Source: a virus. From it: a DNA stretch of 20,989 nt. This document shows positions 13,610-20,824 of the stretch, piece after piece. The notes under the pieces were generated by a model. That model was given only the letters and a program-made list of their open reading frames with translations. It was not told where the DNA came from and did no database searches. Positions within the stretch are counted from its first letter, which is position 1. Each line of letters starts with the position of its first letter. Made by a program: the position numbers and the translations under genes. The stretch spans positions 1 to 20,989 of the IMG/VR virus record IMGVR_UViG_3300024433_000075; one strand, given 5' to 3'.

Positions 13610-15007
13610 ATGGCCAGCCCCGTCGGCAATCTGTATGCGATGCTGACCGCGAAGACGAAAGGTTTTGACGCGAAGATGCGGATGTCGGGTCGGCACGTGG
13701 CGAGCTTGCGCGCCAAACTGGCGTTGGCCGGCGGCGGGCTGATGCGTTTCGGCCGGCGGCTGTTGGCGATTGCCGGCATAGCCGGTTTCGGTTACATGAT
13801 CAAGCGGCAAATGGAGGCCATTGACCAGACCGCCAAGCTGGCCGACCAAATGGGGGTGACCACGCAAGGGCTGATCAAGCTGCGCCACGCGGCCAATCTG
13901 ACCGGGGCGGGTGCAAAGAGTCTCGATGCGGGATTGGCCACGATGGCCAAACGCTTAGGAGAGGCCGCCCGGGGAAGCGGTGCCGCCGCGCCCGCACTCG
14001 AGGAACTCGGCCTGCGGGCCAAAGACCTGATCAAATTGGCGCCCGACGAAGCGTTTTACGAGATTGCCGGGGCGATGGAGAAGATCGAGCTGGCCGCCCA
14101 GCGGAACGCCATCGCGGCCAACCTTTTCAGCAAGGCCAACATGGGGCTGTTGAACACCCTCAGCCAGGGAAAGGCCGGGTTGAAAAACATGGGCAGGGAG
14201 GCCGAGCAGTTGGGGATGACCTTTTCCCGGTCACACGCGGCCATGGTCGAGGCCGCCAACGACGCCTGGCTGAGGGTGAAAATGGGTATGCAGAGCTTTT
14301 TCACCTGGGCCGCCATAGAGGCCTCGGTGTACGTGAAGATCTTCTCGGAGGACCTGGTGAACGGAATCAAGAGCGCCGATCGGCAGATGGGCTGGTTCGG
14401 CACGACCATCGGTAAGATTGCCGATGTGGTACAAACCATAAAAATCGCCTTCTTATACCTTCGCACCGTGGTAACTGGAGTCATCGGTGGATTGGTCAAA
14501 GGAGTAGCCTACGTATTCAGGCTGATCGGAAAGCTTCCTCATCAGATCGGCGGCGGCACCGCCCGTTTCCCGGGCGGCATAAACATCAAGATGCCTTCGA
14601 TTCGGACGGGCGCCGGTGCCTTTACCGAGGCTGCGGAATTCGCGGACGCCTGGGCCGATGAAATCTGGGCCGCAGCGGACGAAGATCTGATGAAGGCGCA
14701 GAAAAAATTGCTCGGCAAAACACCCAGCGAACGGGCGGCCATGGAATGGGAGCGGGTACAACAAAAATTTCGGCCCCGCGCGGTGCCGGCCGTGCCGGGC
14801 GGTGAGCCGGCTGCCGGCGGGCGGCCCCAGTTGGCCGCGGCCATGGCTTATCAATCCCAGGCCGCCGCCTCGGCGATCGCCCGGGCCACCAGCCCGCAAA
14901 TGCGGATCGCCCGGGACCAGCTCAAGGAGGCCCGCGAGCAGACCGACGTTTTGGAGGAAATCCGCGATAAGCAAGAAGGCCAGATAGCGGAGATTGTGGG
15001 GATATGA
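13610..15007 (+). CDS. Phage tail tape measure protein
   Basis: The tape measure sets tail length and may pass into the cell during injection. The 465-residue protein is mainly helical and Ala-rich. It has a basic amphipathic start (KMRMSGRHVASLRAKLA), a hydrophobic segment LLAIAGIAGFGYMI at 51-64, a middle part with IDQTAKLADQMGVTTQGLIK, and a second hydrophobic region at about 278-303 (IAFLYLRTVVTGVIGGLVKG). The C-terminal third is a charged helix. The motif 'A.LADQMGVT...L..L..AA...G' is common in tape measures. At the usual 0.15 nm per residue, the tail would be about 70 nm long, short for a siphovirus. The ATG lies 6 nt after the chaperone stop with no clear ribosome binding site, so it is probably coupled. 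The stop overlaps the next start (ATGA). Confidence 0.9.
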   Translation: MASPVGNLYAMLTAKTKGFDAKMRMSGRHVASLRAKLALAGGGLMRFGRRLLAIAGIAGFGYMIKRQMEAIDQTAKLADQMGVTTQGLIKLRHAANLTGAGAKSLDAGLATMAKRLGEAARGSGAAAPALEELGLRAKDLIKLAPDEAFYEIAGAMEKIELAAQRNAIAANLFSKANMGLLNTLSQGKAGLKNMGREAEQLGMTFSRSHAAMVEAANDAWLRVKMGMQSFFTWAAIEASVYVKIFSEDLVNGIKSADRQMGWFGTTIGKIADVVQTIKIAFLYLRTVVTGVIGGLVKGVAYVFRLIGKLPHQIGGGTARFPGGINIKMPSIRTGAGAFTEAAEFADAWADEIWAAADEDLMKAQKKLLGKTPSERAAMEWERVQQKFRPRAVPAVPGGEPAAGGRPQLAAAMAYQSQAAASAIARATSPQMRIARDQLKEAREQTDVLEEIRDKQEGQIAEIVGI

Positions 15008-15852
15008 GCGTCGTTCGCGTTTGGGAAATCGTGGGGCAGCGGGAGGCCGATTTCGCCGACGATCAGACGCGGCGGTACCGGCGGCTCTTCGGTGTAGAGT
15101 GTGACGATCCCCAGGACGACGCCCGGCTGGTCCGCCTGGCCACGGGAGTTCCGCGGATTGGGACGCCTTATAGTCTGGGCGATTCCCAGGATTCCGGGTC
15201 GCTGTGCACAAAGCTCCGGCCCAAGCAGACCAGCAAGTACGTTTGGGAGGTGAACTGCTCCTATGAGAGCAAGAAGAGCACTGATCCCCAGCAGCAGAAG
15301 CCGCCCCTGGAACGGCCGCCGGTAATCGTCTGGAACATGGAACACCGGCAGGTCTTTCCCACCCACGACGCCGCCGGCGATCCGCTGAGAAACACGGCCG
15401 GGGATGTTTTCGATCCGCCCCCGGCGATGGACCGCACGATCCTGATCTGCACGATCACCCGCAACGAAGCGAGCTATAATGCTCAACTAGCACTGCAATA
15501 CGCCAACAAGGTCAACAAGGCCCCCTGGTACGTGTTTCCCAAGCACGTGGGGAAGATCGCCAATATCGGCGGCCGCAGCATGTTTGAGGACGGGGCAAAC
15601 TTCTGGGAGGTGACCTATGAAATCCAGCTCGACGACGAACTCTGGATACCGACTCTGATCCTCAGCGTGGGGCCCCGCTATCGGGACGCCGCGGACAAGC
15701 TGATCGTGGCCAAAGACGATCACGACGTGGCCCACGGCGGCCACGTGCTGCTGGACGTCGCCGGCGGCAAGCTTCCCAAAGGCGGGGCCCCACACTGGAT
15801 CCACTTCACGATGTATAAAGAGGCCGATTTCAATCTGCTGAATCTGCCCTGA
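15004..15852 (+). CDS. Unknown tail-tip region protein
   Basis: I do not recognise this 282-residue protein. The position directly after the tape measure is where siphophages encode the distal tail protein. The sequence is polar with alternating beta segments: SKYVWEVNCSYES, RTILICTITRNEASYNAQLA, FWEVTYEIQLDDELW and WIHFTMYKEADFNLLNLP. No enzyme motif, signal peptide or membrane segment is visible. ATG 15004 overlaps the tape measure stop (ATGA), so the genes are coupled and the protein is very likely part of the tail. A distal tail or baseplate hub role is inference from position. Confidence 0.82.
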   Translation: MSVVRVWEIVGQREADFADDQTRRYRRLFGVECDDPQDDARLVRLATGVPRIGTPYSLGDSQDSGSLCTKLRPKQTSKYVWEVNCSYESKKSTDPQQQKPPLERPPVIVWNMEHRQVFPTHDAAGDPLRNTAGDVFDPPPAMDRTILICTITRNEASYNAQLALQYANKVNKAPWYVFPKHVGKIANIGGRSMFEDGANFWEVTYEIQLDDELWIPTLILSVGPRYRDAADKLIVAKDDHDVAHGGHVLLDVAGGKLPKGGAPHWIHFTMYKEADFNLLNLP

Positions 15853-15880
15853 GCCCAATCCATCCTAAAGAGAGACCCCC

Positions 15881-17137
15881 ATGGCCACCAAGATCTGGCA
15901 AGGCGACCTGGCAGCGATCGGCCAGGTGGACAAGTTCACGCCCGCAACCGTGGAAGTGGACGACATCTTCACGCTCACCATGAATGGCAAGAGCGTCAAT
16001 TTTACGGCCACCGCCATTACGGTGGAGAACGTCACGGCCGGATTGACGGCCGCCTGGAACGCCTCTGCCGAACCGGAACATCAGACGCTTACCGCAGAGG
16101 ATCAGACCAGCTACATGACCCTGAGCGCCAAAACGGCCGGGGAGCCCTTTACGGTCACGCCTTCCACCACCGATGGCGGCGGCCTGGACACGCAGACCCT
16201 GACCAGGGTTTCGGTGATCGCCAACCAGTCGCCCCACGACTGGAACGCCGCCGGCAACTGGGACAGCGACACGATTCCGGCCAACGGCGACGACGTGATC
16301 CTGGAAAACAGCGGCGTCAATATCCTCTGCGGTCTGGATCAGAACGCGGTCACACTCAACAGCCTGATGATCAAGGGCAGTTTCACCGGGTCGCTGGGGC
16401 GGCCGCGGACGAATGCCAAGGGTTTTGTGGAATACCTGGATCAGTACCTGAAGATCGGCGCCACCAGCATTGCCATCGGTCAAGGCGAGGGTGCGGGCAG
16501 CGGGCGGATCAAGATCGATACGCACACGGTGCAGACCGCCATCGATGTCTACAAGTCGGCCAGCCGGGCCGAAACCGGCGTCCCCGCGATCCTCTGGAAA
16601 GGCACCCACGTAGATAATGTGATCAATATCAATCGGGGCGATCTGGCAGTCGCCTTCTTCGGCGGTGAGTCGGCCAATTTCCAGACCGTGCGGATCGGCT
16701 ATATCAGCAGCCCGCTCTCCGATTCGCAGATCCTGATCGGTTCCGGCGTCACGCATAAGGCGGGCGGCGCGATCCTGCAAAACGGCGGAAAACTGAACTC
16801 CCGCAGCAACCTCATCAACCTCACGCAAACCGCGGGTGAATTCACGTTGAGCGAGGACGCCACGATCACTGCGCTGAACCTTCGCGGCGGCACCTGTTAT
16901 TACAGCTCCAGCGGCACGGCCACCACGATCGACGCCGACGGGGGCACGATCCTCGATTTCCGCCGGGACGCCCGCTCGCGAACCGTGACCAATCTCAACG
17001 CCTACGAAGGGGCGGCCATCTATGATCCGGCGGCGACCGTGACCTGGACCAACGGGCTCGACCTGCACTACTGCGGCCTGGAAGATGTCACTGTGGAGCT
17101 CGGCCAACACCGGACCTGGACGCCGTCGGCGATCTAG
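15881..17137 (+). CDS. Beta-rich tail tip or receptor-binding candidate
   Basis: The 418-residue protein starts with a small beta domain of about 105 residues (VDDIFTLTMNGKSVNFTATA, then ITVENVTAGLTAAWNA and YMTLSAKTAGEPFTVTPSTT). A second part opens with SPHDWNAAGNWDSDTIPANG and DDVILENSGVNILCGLDQN, the 'W...NW....P..GDDVhh' pattern seen at the start of many beta-helical adhesins. It continues with short strands in register (LNLRGGTCYYSSSGTATTID, NLNAYEGAAIYD). I infer a beta-helix that could contact the host surface. No enzyme motif is visible. AAAGAGAG lies about 8 nt before ATG 15881, and the gap to the upstream gene is only 28 bp. Confidence 0.78.
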   Translation: MATKIWQGDLAAIGQVDKFTPATVEVDDIFTLTMNGKSVNFTATAITVENVTAGLTAAWNASAEPEHQTLTAEDQTSYMTLSAKTAGEPFTVTPSTTDGGGLDTQTLTRVSVIANQSPHDWNAAGNWDSDTIPANGDDVILENSGVNILCGLDQNAVTLNSLMIKGSFTGSLGRPRTNAKGFVEYLDQYLKIGATSIAIGQGEGAGSGRIKIDTHTVQTAIDVYKSASRAETGVPAILWKGTHVDNVININRGDLAVAFFGGESANFQTVRIGYISSPLSDSQILIGSGVTHKAGGAILQNGGKLNSRSNLINLTQTAGEFTLSEDATITALNLRGGTCYYSSSGTATTIDADGGTILDFRRDARSRTVTNLNAYEGAAIYDPAATVTWTNGLDLHYCGLEDVTVELGQHRTWTPSAI

Positions 17138-17171
17138 ATCAACAGCCAGAACTGAAAATCAGGCGGGCGAA

Positions 17172-17924
17172 ATGGCCGAATTCTACGACGGCATCGAAAA
17201 ACACTCCATGAAGCGGATCGCCCGCTCGGTGATCTTTACGGAGCGTCTTCGACGCGGTCCAGACTGCGGCGCCCAGCAGCCGTTCGAGCCGATCCCCTTT
17301 CAGTTCCGGCGGTTCGAGATGCTCTCGGCCCTGGCAATGGGTTATGCGCCGAACGTCGAGAGCGCCATCGTTTCGCGGATCCGCTGGGACGGGGATGTGT
17401 CGCGTTACGACGACGACCCCTGGCTGGAATTCACCGCCTATGACTTTCAGCACCGCTTCAGCAAGATGGCCACGCCCGGCGACGATGAAGGCGCCATGGG
17501 TTTTGCCATCAAGCCGCACGACAAGCCGGATTGGGAAATCCTTACGATGGAGACCCCGGCCGATTTTTTCGGCACCCTCAACGCCCCTCTCACCCAGGAG
17601 ATGGCCTCGGTGAGCGTGGCGGCCGTGACCGTGCTGGGCCATTATAACGTCTTTGGAAACGATCACGGACTGAACATCACCGCGTTCAACCCGGTCGGCG
17701 GCGGCAACTTCGCCAGCTACTGGCACGCCGGCTTCTCCGGCGATGCCGTGTTCTGCCGCTGGGACATGACCAACAGCAAGTATTGGATCCTGGCCGTCGA
17801 GCCCAACAACAAGGATTTTCAAAACCAGACCGTGGTCACGGACGTGACCTTCGACGGCGGCGGCCACGTGACCGGGCTGACCAAGAAGACGATCCAGCTG
17901 CCGCCGTGGACCTCGATCACCTGA
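17172..17924 (+). CDS. Unknown tail protein, probable last gene of the tail operon
   Basis: I do not recognise this 250-residue protein. It begins MAEFYDGIEKHSMKRIARSV. The middle is compact and aromatic-rich (YDDDPWLEFTAYDFQHRFSK), and the C-terminus reads VVTDVTFDGGGHVTGLTKKT and IQLPPW. That ending resembles the terminal part of other tail proteins that carry a 'VVTDV' strand followed by a short hairpin. I chose ATG 17172 because AGGCGG lies just upstream and the codons further back overlap the previous gene. The last gene before the repeat array and cargo region may be a tail fibre or host-contact protein; this is inference from position. Confidence 0.76.
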   Translation: MAEFYDGIEKHSMKRIARSVIFTERLRRGPDCGAQQPFEPIPFQFRRFEMLSALAMGYAPNVESAIVSRIRWDGDVSRYDDDPWLEFTAYDFQHRFSKMATPGDDEGAMGFAIKPHDKPDWEILTMETPADFFGTLNAPLTQEMASVSVAAVTVLGHYNVFGNDHGLNITAFNPVGGGNFASYWHAGFSGDAVFCRWDMTNSKYWILAVEPNNKDFQNQTVVTDVTFDGGGHVTGLTKKTIQLPPWTSIT

Positions 17925-17926
17925 GC

Positions 17927-18034
17927 AGAGTGCAGAAGAAAGTGCAGAGTGCAGAGTGCAGAATGGAGAGTGCAGAATGGAGAGTGCAGAAACTCAGCCC
18001 GTCACCCCGTCACCCCTTCACCCGCTCACCCCAT
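17927..18034 (+). repeat. Mixed heptamer and octamer array after the tail genes
   Basis: About nine GCAGAGT/GCAGAAT/GGAGAGT heptamers (17927-17990) are followed by four to five TCACCCCN octamers (18000-18034). Neither has an inverted partner. The frame of the following thermonuclease-like gene is open through the array back to ATG 17956. Confidence 0.9.
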
Positions 18035-18036
18035 CA

Positions 18037-18195
18037 TTGGGCTGGACCACCCGGGCCTCGATCGAGCGGGTGATCGACGGGGACACGCTCGATGTGACCA
18101 TCTGCCGGCGGGTCCGCGTCCGGCTGCTGGACTGCTGGGCCCCGGAGCTCCGCACCCGGGACCTGCTCCGCGGCCCCGGCCAGCCCATCAACGGA
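18037..18195 (+). pseudogene. Truncated thermonuclease (SNase-like) gene
   Basis: From TTG 18037 the frame reads ASIERVIDGDTLDV then RRVRVRLLDCWAPELRTRD, the N-terminal part of the staphylococcal nuclease fold: the DGDT strand and the RhRLhxxxAPE motif. After about 50 residues the similarity ends, and the frame stays open to 18459 only as antisense of the peptidase fragment. The rest of the nuclease domain is missing. Compared with RLLLVDTPE of the Staphylococcus enzyme, the Arg and Glu are kept and the calcium-binding Asp position appears to be Trp (CWAPE). The start is unclear: ATG 17956 would read through the repeat array. It is most likely a phage gene cut by a rearrangement. Confidence 0.6.
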
Positions 18196-18414
18196 GGTCC
18201 CTATCGTCTCCAAGACAATCACCTGTTCCGGTTCCACGCCCTCGGTGGTTGTTTGCAGGCTCTGGAAGCTCTGGGCGATGCTCCGGAACTTAGCGTCCAG
18301 CCGTTTCCGCTGCTGGGCTGCCGAAGGCTTGAACAAGGGACCGCCCCCGCCAGGAGGTCGTCGGCGGTCCTCCACTGTGGGTTCGGGAAAGATCAGGAGG
18401 GGGCGTTCGGGCAT
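18196..18414 (-). pseudogene. ietS: N-terminal fragment of an S8 (subtilisin-like) peptidase, ietS-like
   Basis: On the - strand, 24 nt after the ATPase gene, a frame starts MPERPLLIFPEPTVEDRRRP. It continues with AAQQRKRLDAKFRSIAQSFQ and EGVEPEQVIVLETIGT. I recognise this as the N-terminus of the large S8-family peptidases (usually 600-800 residues) that are encoded next to an AAA+ ATPase. The similarity stops at about residue 72. The frame goes on only as antisense of the thermonuclease fragment, so the prodomain remains and the whole Asp-His-Ser catalytic domain is lost. In the ietAS system of an Agrobacterium Ti plasmid the peptidase is the toxin. This copy cannot be an active protease. 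Confidence 0.62.
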
Positions 18415-18438
18415 GACGGACTCAGAGATAGTGACGGC

Positions 18439-19416
18439 CTACTGGCCGTGCTTGAGTGAAAACTGGGTTTGCCACTCTCGGAAGGCTCCTTGGACGATCT
18501 GTTTGGGGTCGGCGTCAGGGAGTGAAAGCACATACCGCCGAGCAATGTGGGCTATGAAATCCTCCAGCTCTGAGTAGCTAAGGCCTGCCAACTTGGCTGC
18601 AAGCGTTTGGGGCTTGAGGCTCAGCGAGACATCAAGTGTTTTCGCCGCGCTTTCGAAGAATTGCTGGGCTTGTGACGGCGTAGGTGGCGGCAGTTCAAGT
18701 CGAAGTTGAAACCGTCGCCACACTGCCCGATCCAGCAACTCGGGGTGGTTGGTGGCCGTGACGACAACCACGTACGGCGGAAGATCATCGACCTGGAGCA
18801 ACAGAGAACTGACCACGCGCTTGATTTCGCCGGTTTCGTGAATGTCGCCGCGTTCCTTCCCGATCGTGTCGAATTCGTCAAAGAATAGCACGCACTGTCG
18901 AGTATGGACATAGTCGAAGAGTTTTCGCAGGCGTGATGCAGTCTCTCCGAGGTAGCTTGCGATCAGGCCGTCATAGCGGACCACGATGAAAGGAACCATC
19001 AGGGCGTTGGCCAAAGCCTCGGCGAGGGACGTTTTTCCGTTGCCGGGAGCCCCTGCAAGGAGCACACGATTGCGCGGCACAAGGTTGTGGGACCGCAGGA
19101 GGTCCGCGCGGCTGTGCTCCTCGACAAGATCGTGGCACGCGTCACGAACGTTCTTAGGCAATATCAAGTCGTCAAAGCTACGCTTAGGCACGAGTTCGTA
19201 AACGAGGTCGTCAACCGAGGCGTCCGTCGTCACCTTAGGCTCAGAGAGGCGTGGGGAGCCGTCCCGATCCAGTTGGTCAGCCAGACGGTTGGCCAAGATT
19301 TCGTGCCGTTTGGCTCGCTTCTCTGCAATCAATGACTCCACCGTCTTGCGGAACGCCGTTTGATCGCCGGATACACCGGCCTTCACCAGGGATATGAGCA
19401 AGTCAGAGCGAGCCAT
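18439..19416 (-). CDS. ietA: AAA+ ATPase, partner of S8 peptidase (ietA-like)
   Basis: The 325-residue protein has a helical N-terminal part (MARSDLLISLVKAGVSGDQT to about 55) and a classical AAA+ core. Walker A is GAPGNGKTS at 122-130, Walker B is CVLFFDEFD at 175-183 with D180 and E181, sensor 1 is N223 in TATNHPELLD, and the Arg-finger region DRAVWRRF is at 229-236. The motor is intact. With the adjacent peptidase fragment it matches the ATPase-subtilase pair known as ietAS, reported as a plasmid-stabilising toxin-antitoxin system in which the ATPase is the antitoxin; similar pairs are listed among candidate defence systems. It is convergent to the phage operon. TAGAAT 36-41 nt upstream of the ORF could be a -10 box, without a good -35. 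No Shine-Dalgarno sequence is evident. Confidence 0.85.
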   Translation of the reverse strand: MARSDLLISLVKAGVSGDQTAFRKTVESLIAEKRAKRHEILANRLADQLDRDGSPRLSEPKVTTDASVDDLVYELVPKRSFDDLILPKNVRDACHDLVEEHSRADLLRSHNLVPRNRVLLAGAPGNGKTSLAEALANALMVPFIVVRYDGLIASYLGETASRLRKLFDYVHTRQCVLFFDEFDTIGKERGDIHETGEIKRVVSSLLLQVDDLPPYVVVVTATNHPELLDRAVWRRFQLRLELPPPTPSQAQQFFESAAKTLDVSLSLKPQTLAAKLAGLSYSELEDFIAHIARRYVLSLPDADPKQIVQGAFREWQTQFSLKHGQ

Positions 19417-19632
19417 TGCATCGTACCCACAAGAGAAAAGGGGGCCGTCTTTCTTCTGAACCCATTCTACCGGAGAGGGTTATCAAGGGAAGCATATCAC
19501 GATCCCCACTAGCCTAACCAAAATCCCCCGATTCTGCAACCAGGGCGGCCCGCATCAGTCTGATCCAAAGTGATGCAAAGTGATGCAGTCTGAGGTTCGG
19601 CGTTTCTCACAGAGGAAGCTGTTTTAACTAGG
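19417..19632 (+). other. Gap upstream of the ATPase gene, no gene seen
   Basis: I see no credible ORF in this 216-bp gap. It contains a small cluster of direct repeats near 19556-19600: CAGTCTGA twice, flanking CAAAGTGATG twice. It ends where the tRNA 3' fragment begins, so it may be the flank of an integration site. Confidence 0.5.
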
Positions 19633-19677
19633 GGACTGTCGATCCGGTGGTTGAGGGTTCGAGTCCCTTCGCCCTCG
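19633..19677 (+). other. 3' half of a tRNA-Asp (attachment-site-like)
   Basis: The fragment reads as a canonical tRNA from the anticodon stem to the discriminator base. It has GGA, the anticodon loop CTGTCGA (anticodon GTC, Asp), TCCGG, the 5-nt variable loop TGGTT, T-arm GAGGG-TTCGAGT-CCCTT, acceptor CGCCCTC and G. The expected 5' acceptor GAGGGCG, D-arm and the first two bases of the anticodon stem are absent upstream, and no CCA is encoded. Such 3' halves typically mark attP or attR of elements that integrate into tRNA genes with a tyrosine recombinase. A decayed tRNA gene is the alternative. Confidence 0.72.
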
Positions 19678-19705
19678 CTGAAGTTGTGGAAAACCACAAA
19701 ACGAA

Positions 19706-19726
19706 CACCGGACTGTTAGTCCGGTG
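19706..19726 (+). other. Perfect hairpin CACCGGACT-gtt-AGTCCGGTG
   Basis: Two 9-nt arms pair perfectly around a 3-nt loop. The inner part resembles a tRNA anticodon arm with anticodon GTT (Asn), but no other tRNA part surrounds it. It lies 29 bp after the tRNA-Asp fragment. A second small hairpin (GTGG-AAAA-CCAC) precedes it at 19686-19697. Confidence 0.6.
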
Positions 19727-19827
19727 GCGGAAATCGGCGTCAAGACAAGGGAAACAGCGGGTCCGGGAAACTTCTGACGATCGGTTCGCCGTTTGTTCTC
19801 AAGTTGTTCCAATCCCGGGTCCGCGCG

Positions 19828-19859
19828 AAAGGCCCGTCGCTTCGGCGGCGGGCCTTTCT
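19828..19859 (+). terminator. Strong intrinsic terminator, probably bidirectional
   Basis: AAAGGCCCGTCGC pairs with GCGGCGGGCCTTT around a TTCG tetraloop, with one G-T wobble. The A-run on one side and the T-run on the other allow termination in both directions. The hairpin does not follow any ORF I can identify, and it insulates the arm-site cluster from the left. Confidence 0.75.
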
Positions 19860-19910
19860 ACCGGGTCGGCACCCTTTGCCTTGGAGAAGGCGGAATTTTT
19901 TTACCACAAA

Positions 19911-20020
19911 ATGTAGGGCTTGACAAGCCTTGTCAACCACTACATGTCGTGCTGTCCATTCGTTCACGCTCTATCTAGTGGTTGACAACCAGTGCGACCA
20001 CAACATCTAGTACTTGACAA
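19911..20020 (+). repeat. Four copies of a 16-bp motif in both orientations (arm-site-like)
   Basis: The consensus is ATSTAGTGSTTGACAA. Copies are ATGTAGGGCTTGACAA (+, 19911-19926), ATGTAGTGGTTGACAA (-, 19930-19945), ATCTAGTGGTTGACAA (+, 19973-19988) and ATCTAGTACTTGACAA (+, 20005-20020). The first pair is head-to-head 3 bp apart; the last two are direct with 32-bp start spacing. Several short sites in both orientations between a tRNA fragment and an integrase-like gene are what arm-type binding sites of a tyrosine recombinase or its excisionase look like. Replication iterons or repressor operators are alternatives; the shared TTGACA resembles a -35 box. Confidence 0.8.
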
Positions 20021-20443
20021 ACGGCCGCTGGTCACCCGGTTTTCGCCGCTGCTGGATTCGGCTTGACGGATTCTGAAAACCTGCTCTATTTGCCGCTGGA
20101 ACAACTGGCCGCCGTGTGCGGCCTCAGAACAAAGCGGCGAGTGACCGATTCACTTCGGCCTCTTCGGCACGCTCTGACCTGCCTACTTGGGTTCCGGCCT
20201 TAGCGCGTCGGCCTTCTCGTCGGCGCGGCCGTTTTTGTCGCCGCATTGTCGGTTTGGCCGCGAACCCGATTTGATGCCCGTGCGGAACTCCCTCACCAGG
20301 TGGCCGACCGCACAAGGCACCCCCAGGGCCCCGGTCGCCAGCGACGAGCGAAGGCCGTGCTGGCGGCCGGCGGCCGGGGTTTTGTTCAACGAAAGGCTGT
20401 TAGGGTTTTAGGGCGTTAGGCCGTTCGCCGAGGAGATCGCAGG
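20021..20443 (+). other. Region without a recognised gene
   Basis: Several short frames cross this 423-bp stretch on both strands, but none has a good ribosome binding site together with a recognisable protein. A - strand frame (20183-20389) contains HLVREFRTGIKSG, faintly like a TatA amphipathic helix, but lacks the membrane segment. The 3' end supplies GAGGAGA, the ribosome binding site of the next ORF. Confidence 0.4.
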
Positions 20444-20674
20444 ATGCAACAATGCTGCCTGGTACTGCACACCGGCTTGGTCGTTACTCATCCCGAGGCC
20501 AACACCTTGGGACACGCCGGCTTGATGGCCCTCTTAAACGAGCACGGGCTGGGCCTTTCGGACCTCAGCAGCAGCGGTTTCTTAAACGAGCAGCACCAAG
20601 TCGTGGATCAACTTTACCACCTCGCCAACTCGGCCGAGGTGGAGCGGTATGTCGACGATATAGAGGCGGGGTGA
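20444..20674 (+). CDS. Unknown 76-residue protein
   Basis: I do not recognise this protein. It has two Cys near the start (MQQCCLVLHTGLVV). A middle part follows, PEANTLGHAGLMALLNEHGL, and an acidic end, LANSAEVERYVDDIEAG. It has no signal peptide or membrane span. GAGGAGA lies about 9 nt before ATG 20444, which is the best reason to believe it is translated. It lies between the arm-like sites and the integrase candidate, where excisionases or small regulators are often encoded, but I see no clear helix-turn-helix. A regulatory role would be guesswork. Confidence 0.55.
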   Translation: MQQCCLVLHTGLVVTHPEANTLGHAGLMALLNEHGLGLSDLSSSGFLNEQHQVVDQLYHLANSAEVERYVDDIEAG

Positions 20675-20824
20675 CGACTGCTGGTCACCCCGGGGCTGAC
20701 ATGTTCTATTGCACTGGCAGCACGGAATCGCTTAGAAAAAACACCTGCGGGCCGCCGGTCCGCACGGAGGCCGTCATCGTTTGGCAGTTTGGATTGGGCC
20801 CCGCCAACCGCGAGGAGCCATTCG
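20675..20824 (+). other. Short gap before the integrase candidate
   Basis: No gene is seen in these 150 bp. They end with GAGGAG at 20810-20815, the ribosome binding site of the last frame in the window. Confidence 0.4.

Noticed and set aside
19509-19812. - strand frames with 'GTRTLNHRIDS' and 'RRDSNPQPPDRQS'
   Set aside because: Such peptides are well-known false translations of tRNA 3' ends, and they cover the tRNA-Asp fragment.
19790-19828. A second tRNA 3' end (GTTCCAATCCCGGGTCCGCG) before the terminator
   Set aside because: The T-loop and T-stem do not pair properly, and no acceptor partner is found. It may be a decayed relic but cannot be supported.
20183-20389. - strand ORF with HLVREFRTGIKSG, faintly TatA-like
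   Set aside because: It lacks the N-terminal membrane segment and has no convincing ribosome binding site. The resemblance is limited to about 13 residues.
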